Shown one piece after another: positions 60,951-64,000 of a stretch of DNA of 64,000 bases. Every line of letters starts with the position of its first letter. Position 1 is the stretch's first letter. Origin of the DNA: G963422745 sp965214285 (GTDB lineage: Bacteria; Actinomycetota; Acidimicrobiia; Acidimicrobiales; Aldehydirespiratoraceae); NCBI GenBank assembly GCA_965214285.1, contig OZ243946.1:1426001-1490000 (forward strand). Reading direction: 5' to 3'. Position numbers and translations under genes: made by a program. Under the pieces are notes generated by a model that saw nothing but the letters and a program-made list of their open reading frames with translations, was not told where the DNA came from and ran no database searches.

Positions 60951-63257
60951 ATGCTGTCACGTTCCCCCTTTGCCGATACCCGCCGCAGGCCGGATCCGCC
61001 GCCCGCAGCGTGTGGCCAGGGAGCATCACAGAACCGGGAGTGTCCCCTGGAACACCAGCCCCACCCCGAGCTCGAAGCCGAGCAGGCCTACCTCGACTAC
61101 GCCCAGAGCTGCCTCGAGGCCTCGCGTGAGCGCGTCTACCGCATCACCGCCGGCTATCAGCCCGCCGCGGGCGGCACCAACCAGGCCCGCCACGAACGCG
61201 AGTCGATCGTGGAAGGCGTGGTCAACCGCCTCAGCCAGCTCGACGTGGGCGACCGCTCGCTGGTCTTCGGCCGCATCGACCCCGCGGCGGGCGACGAGCG
61301 CTTCTACATCGGCCGGCTCGGGGTGTGGGACGCCGACCGCGACACCGTGGTGGTCGACTGGCGTGCCCCCGTCGCCGAGCCGTTCTACCGGGCCACCGGA
61401 CGCGAGCCCCTCGGCCTCGAGCGGCGCCGCCACTTCGCCACCCGAGGCGCCACGCTGCTGGGCATCGACGACGAGGTCTTCGGCGACCTGGCGCACAACC
61501 CCGACCGCCCCGTCACCGGAGAAGGGGCGCTGATCGCGGCCATCGAAGCCGCCCGCACCGGCCGCCTCGGCGACATCGTCAGCACCATCCAGGGCGAGCA
61601 GGACGAGATCATCCGAGCCGCCCTGCCTGGCGTGCTGCTGGTGCAGGGCGGACCCGGCACCGGCAAGACGGTGGTGGCGCTGCACCGAGCCGCCTATCTG
61701 CTCTACACGCACCGCTTCCCGCTCGAAGGCCAGGGGGTGCTCGTCATCGGCCCCAACCGGCTGTTCCTGACCTACATCGAGCAGGTGCTGCCCAGCCTCG
61801 GCGAGGCCGGCGTGGAGATCTCGGTGCTCGCAGACCTGCTGAGCCCGAGCGTGCGCGTCGACGGCTTCGACGACGAGCCCACGGCGTTCGTCAAGGGCGA
61901 TCTGCGCATGGCCGGGCTGCTCGCCCGTGCGGTCGCCGACCGCCGGCGCCCGCTGCGCTCGGACTTCCGGATCGGCATGGGAGCCCAGCGGCTGCGCCTC
62001 AGCGTCGAGGAGTCGGCCAGGATCGTCGACGAGGCCAGGCGCCGTGCCCGCGGCCACAACTCGGGCCGCAGGATCGTCGAGGAGCAGGTGTTCGCCGCCC
62101 TTGCCGACAGCGCCCACCGGGAGCAGGACTCCGCTGCTGTGCCCGAGGCGGTGCGCCGCCGCAGGGAGGCCAGGAAAGCGCGGACCTACAGCTCGAAGGT
62201 GGACGCAGCAACGGTCCGCGAACAGCTCAGCCACGAGATCCCGATCCGCGAGCTGCTCGACTGGATGTGGCCGGTGCTCACCCCGGCGCACCTGCTGCAC
62301 GACCTGTTCGGGTCGAAGGCGCTGCTGCGCTCGGCCGACCGGGCCGCCGACCGGGCCGCCGCCGGCGTTGCTGCCGGCACCGAAGCCGGCCGGGGCGCTT
62401 TCGACCACGACGAGATCGAGCGGCTCTACCGGGCGCGCTCGGCTCATGCCGACGACGTGACCTGGACCTTTGCCGACGTGGCCCTGCTCGATGAGGCCCG
62501 TGAGCTGCTCGGCCACCGGCCCGACAAGGCCGACGCCGACGAGGTGCGCACCTACGGCCACATCTGCATCGACGAGGCCCAGGATCTGTCGCCGATGGAG
62601 CTGCGCATGATCCGCCGCCGCTCGCTCAACGGCTCGATGACCGTGGTCGGCGACATCGCCCAGGCCACCGGCGCCTGGGCCATCGACGACTGGGACCAGG
62701 TGCTCGACCTGCTGCCGTCCAAGCATCCCGTGCGCCGCCGCCGGCTCACCATCGGATACCGCATCCCCGGCCCGACCATGAGCCTCGCCAACCGTATCCT
62801 GCCCGCGGCGGCGCCGGGGGTGGCCCCGCCGCGGCCGGTCCGCAGCGAAGGCGAGCCGCCCCGCATCGTGGGCGTGCACGACCTCGACGGTCCCGAGCTG
62901 GTCGAGCTGGTGCATGCCGAGCTCGCTGCCGTGGGCGATCCGGGGAGGGTCGCCGTGATCGCCTCCGCAGACCTGCATGAGCAGCTGCGCCGCTCCTTCA
63001 GCCGCCAGGGGCTCGCCTTCGGCGTCGCCAATCGGCACGGCCTCGACCAGCGGGTGGCCCTGGTGCCGGTGCGCATGGTCAAGGGCATCGAGGTCGACGC
63101 GGCGCTGATCGTGGAGCCGGCGCGGATCCTGCGCGAGCAGAGCGAAGGAGTGCGCGCGCTGTACGTGGCGCTCACGCGGGCCACCAAGCGGGTGACGGTG
63201 GTACACGCCGAGCCGCTGCCCGAGCTGCTGACCGAACAGGGCGCGGCTTTGTTGTGA
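60951..63257 (+). CDS. HelD/HelR-like helicase (RNA polymerase-associated)
   Basis: This protein of up to 768 residues has the HelD coiled-coil opening (ELEAEQAYLDYAQSCLEASRERVY), then split UvrD-like ATPase motifs: VLLVQGGPGTGKTVVALHRAAYLLY (I), CIDEAQDLSPMELRMI (II), VVGDIAQATGAW (III), GYRIPG (IV) and ALYVALTRATKRV (VI). Actinobacterial HelD/HelR proteins dissociate stalled RNA polymerase and can give rifamycin tolerance. The first in-frame ATG is 60951, but it overlaps a TATGCT box, and the conserved sequence begins near a CTG at 61047 with GGGAG upstream, so the start is uncertain. Confidence 0.88.
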   Translation: MLSRSPFADTRRRPDPPPAACGQGASQNRECPLEHQPHPELEAEQAYLDYAQSCLEASRERVYRITAGYQPAAGGTNQARHERESIVEGVVNRLSQLDVGDRSLVFGRIDPAAGDERFYIGRLGVWDADRDTVVVDWRAPVAEPFYRATGREPLGLERRRHFATRGATLLGIDDEVFGDLAHNPDRPVTGEGALIAAIEAARTGRLGDIVSTIQGEQDEIIRAALPGVLLVQGGPGTGKTVVALHRAAYLLYTHRFPLEGQGVLVIGPNRLFLTYIEQVLPSLGEAGVEISVLADLLSPSVRVDGFDDEPTAFVKGDLRMAGLLARAVADRRRPLRSDFRIGMGAQRLRLSVEESARIVDEARRRARGHNSGRRIVEEQVFAALADSAHREQDSAAVPEAVRRRREARKARTYSSKVDAATVREQLSHEIPIRELLDWMWPVLTPAHLLHDLFGSKALLRSADRAADRAAAGVAAGTEAGRGAFDHDEIERLYRARSAHADDVTWTFADVALLDEARELLGHRPDKADADEVRTYGHICIDEAQDLSPMELRMIRRRSLNGSMTVVGDIAQATGAWAIDDWDQVLDLLPSKHPVRRRRLTIGYRIPGPTMSLANRILPAAAPGVAPPRPVRSEGEPPRIVGVHDLDGPELVELVHAELAAVGDPGRVAVIASADLHEQLRRSFSRQGLAFGVANRHGLDQRVALVPVRMVKGIEVDAALIVEPARILREQSEGVRALYVALTRATKRVTVVHAEPLPELLTEQGAALL

Positions 63258-63283
63258 AGCGCTCTGGCGATATTGTATAAGCC

Positions 63284-64000
63284 ATGCCTAACAAGGTCGC
63301 CGTTCGCGAGGACGTGCCCCAGCCGGCCGAGGCCGGCGAAGCCGCTGCGAACGCGACGACCGCGCCCGGCCGGGCCGTGCCCGATGCGCAGACAGCCCCG
63401 GTCGGCGGCGGCATCTGCGTGTCGGGGGTGACTGTCGCCCTCGACTCCGAGCCTGTGCTGCGCGGCGTCGACCTGCGATCCGCCCCCGGCGAGCATCTCG
63501 TGGTGCTCGGCCCTAGCGGCTGCGGCAAGACCACGCTGCTGCGGGTCCTGGCCGGCCTGGTGCGCATCGACAGCGGCGAGATCCGCCTCGGCGGCCGAGC
63601 CGTTGCAGGCCCCGGGCTGCACGTGGCGCCCGAGCAGCGCAAGGTGGGCATGGTGTTCCAGGATTGGGCGCTGTTCCCGCACCTGAGCGTGGCCGCCAAC
63701 GTGGCTTACGGACTGCGCCGGGCGCAGCGCGCGGGCCTCAGCCGGCAGCGGGCCGCGAGCCTGAGCCGAAGCCTCGCCCGGCGTCGCAATCTCGGCCTGG
63801 CCGGGCACGTGGGCGAGCTGCTGGAGATGGTCGGCATCGCAGCGCTGGCCGACCGTCTGCCCGGGTCGCTGTCGGGAGGCCAGCAGCAGCGCGTGGCCCT
63901 GGCCCGTGCGCTGGCGCCGAGGCCCGACGTGCTGCTGCTCGACGAGCCCTTCTCCAGCCTCGACACGAACCTGCGCGCCGAGCTGCGCAACGACGTGGCC
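63284..64000 (+). CDS. ABC transporter ATPase, FbpC/ThiQ-like (3' end outside window)
   Basis: A disordered 45-residue N-tail precedes an importer-type ATPase: VVLGPSGCGKTTLLRVLAGL (Walker A), VFQDWALFPHLSVAANV (Q-loop), LSGGQQQRVALARALAPRPDVLLLDEPFSSLD (signature and Walker B, separated). The frame is open at base 64000. It belongs to the iron/thiamine/spermidine group, so it could be the missing ATPase of ThiBP, 10 kb away; that is inference. TATTGT (63271-63276) lies 7 nt before the ATG, giving it its own leaderless transcript. Confidence 0.88.
   Translation, partial: MPNKVAVREDVPQPAEAGEAAANATTAPGRAVPDAQTAPVGGGICVSGVTVALDSEPVLRGVDLRSAPGEHLVVLGPSGCGKTTLLRVLAGLVRIDSGEIRLGGRAVAGPGLHVAPEQRKVGMVFQDWALFPHLSVAANVAYGLRRAQRAGLSRQRAASLSRSLARRRNLGLAGHVGELLEMVGIAALADRLPGSLSGGQQQRVALARALAPRPDVLLLDEPFSSLDTNLRAELRNDVA

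Overview
The window is very GC-rich bacterial chromosome with dense, partly overlapping genes. The gene set points to an actinobacterium: a ferrochelatase with C-terminal Fe-S cysteines, an NDMA-dependent-type alcohol dehydrogenase, a DrrAB-type ABC exporter, an Rpf-like transglycosylase, HelD- and UvrD2-like helicases, and 13E12/DUF222 HNH nucleases. A member of the Acidimicrobiia is my best guess; this is inference, since there is no rRNA here. Many genes have no ribosome binding site but carry a TANNNT box exactly 7 nt before an ATG or GTG. That is the signature of leaderless mRNAs, and I used it to choose several starts.

Layout. 1-7 kb: an ABC exporter (its 3' end is off the window), two CNNM/CorC-type membrane proteins, a DUF6159-type membrane protein and a zinc alcohol dehydrogenase. 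7.2-10 kb: two paralogous Fe-S RecB/Cas4-like nucleases. The second carries a Swt1-type HEPN domain and has lost its nuclease catalytic residues. 10-16 kb: ParA with a small membrane protein, ferrochelatase, an Rpf-like protein and a DrrAB-like transporter. 16-19 kb: DUF222-HNH nuclease copy A, with three copies of its promoter/start and of its 3' end. 19-25.3 kb: a PASTA-domain protein, then a noncoding tandem array of 23 units of about 160 bp, interrupted by a complete IS3-family element. 25.3-26.2 kb: a gene-poor stretch rich in hairpins.

26-50 kb is mainly core metabolism: nfuA, dxs, tldD/tldE, uppP, plsY, moeA-moaA-moaC, pcrA, tRNA-Ala, tRNA-Glu, a phosphoribosyltransferase, a class III aminotransferase, an enoyl-CoA hydratase and a UvrD2-like helicase. 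It is interrupted by an orphan DNA methylase (34.7 kb) and a HindIII-family restriction-modification pair next to tRNA-Glu (42.7-44.6 kb).

50-64 kb: a TPP riboswitch drives a thiamine-type ABC transporter (thiB, thiP). A likely ATPase partner lies 10 kb downstream, at the window edge. Between them sit accessory genes: a DUF2442/DUF4160 pair bracketed by a 138-bp duplication of the thiP 3' end; a RecQ-phosphoribosyltransferase helicase broken by an amber stop just before its Walker A motif, overlapping a DprA-like gene; DUF222-HNH copy B with the same leader architecture as copy A; a patatin-like lipase; and a HelD-like helicase.

The most unusual items are the 160-bp array, the conserved leader-ORF/promoter cassettes of the DUF222 loci, the HEPN-dead-nuclease protein, and the amber-inactivated RecQ-PRTase/DprA module.
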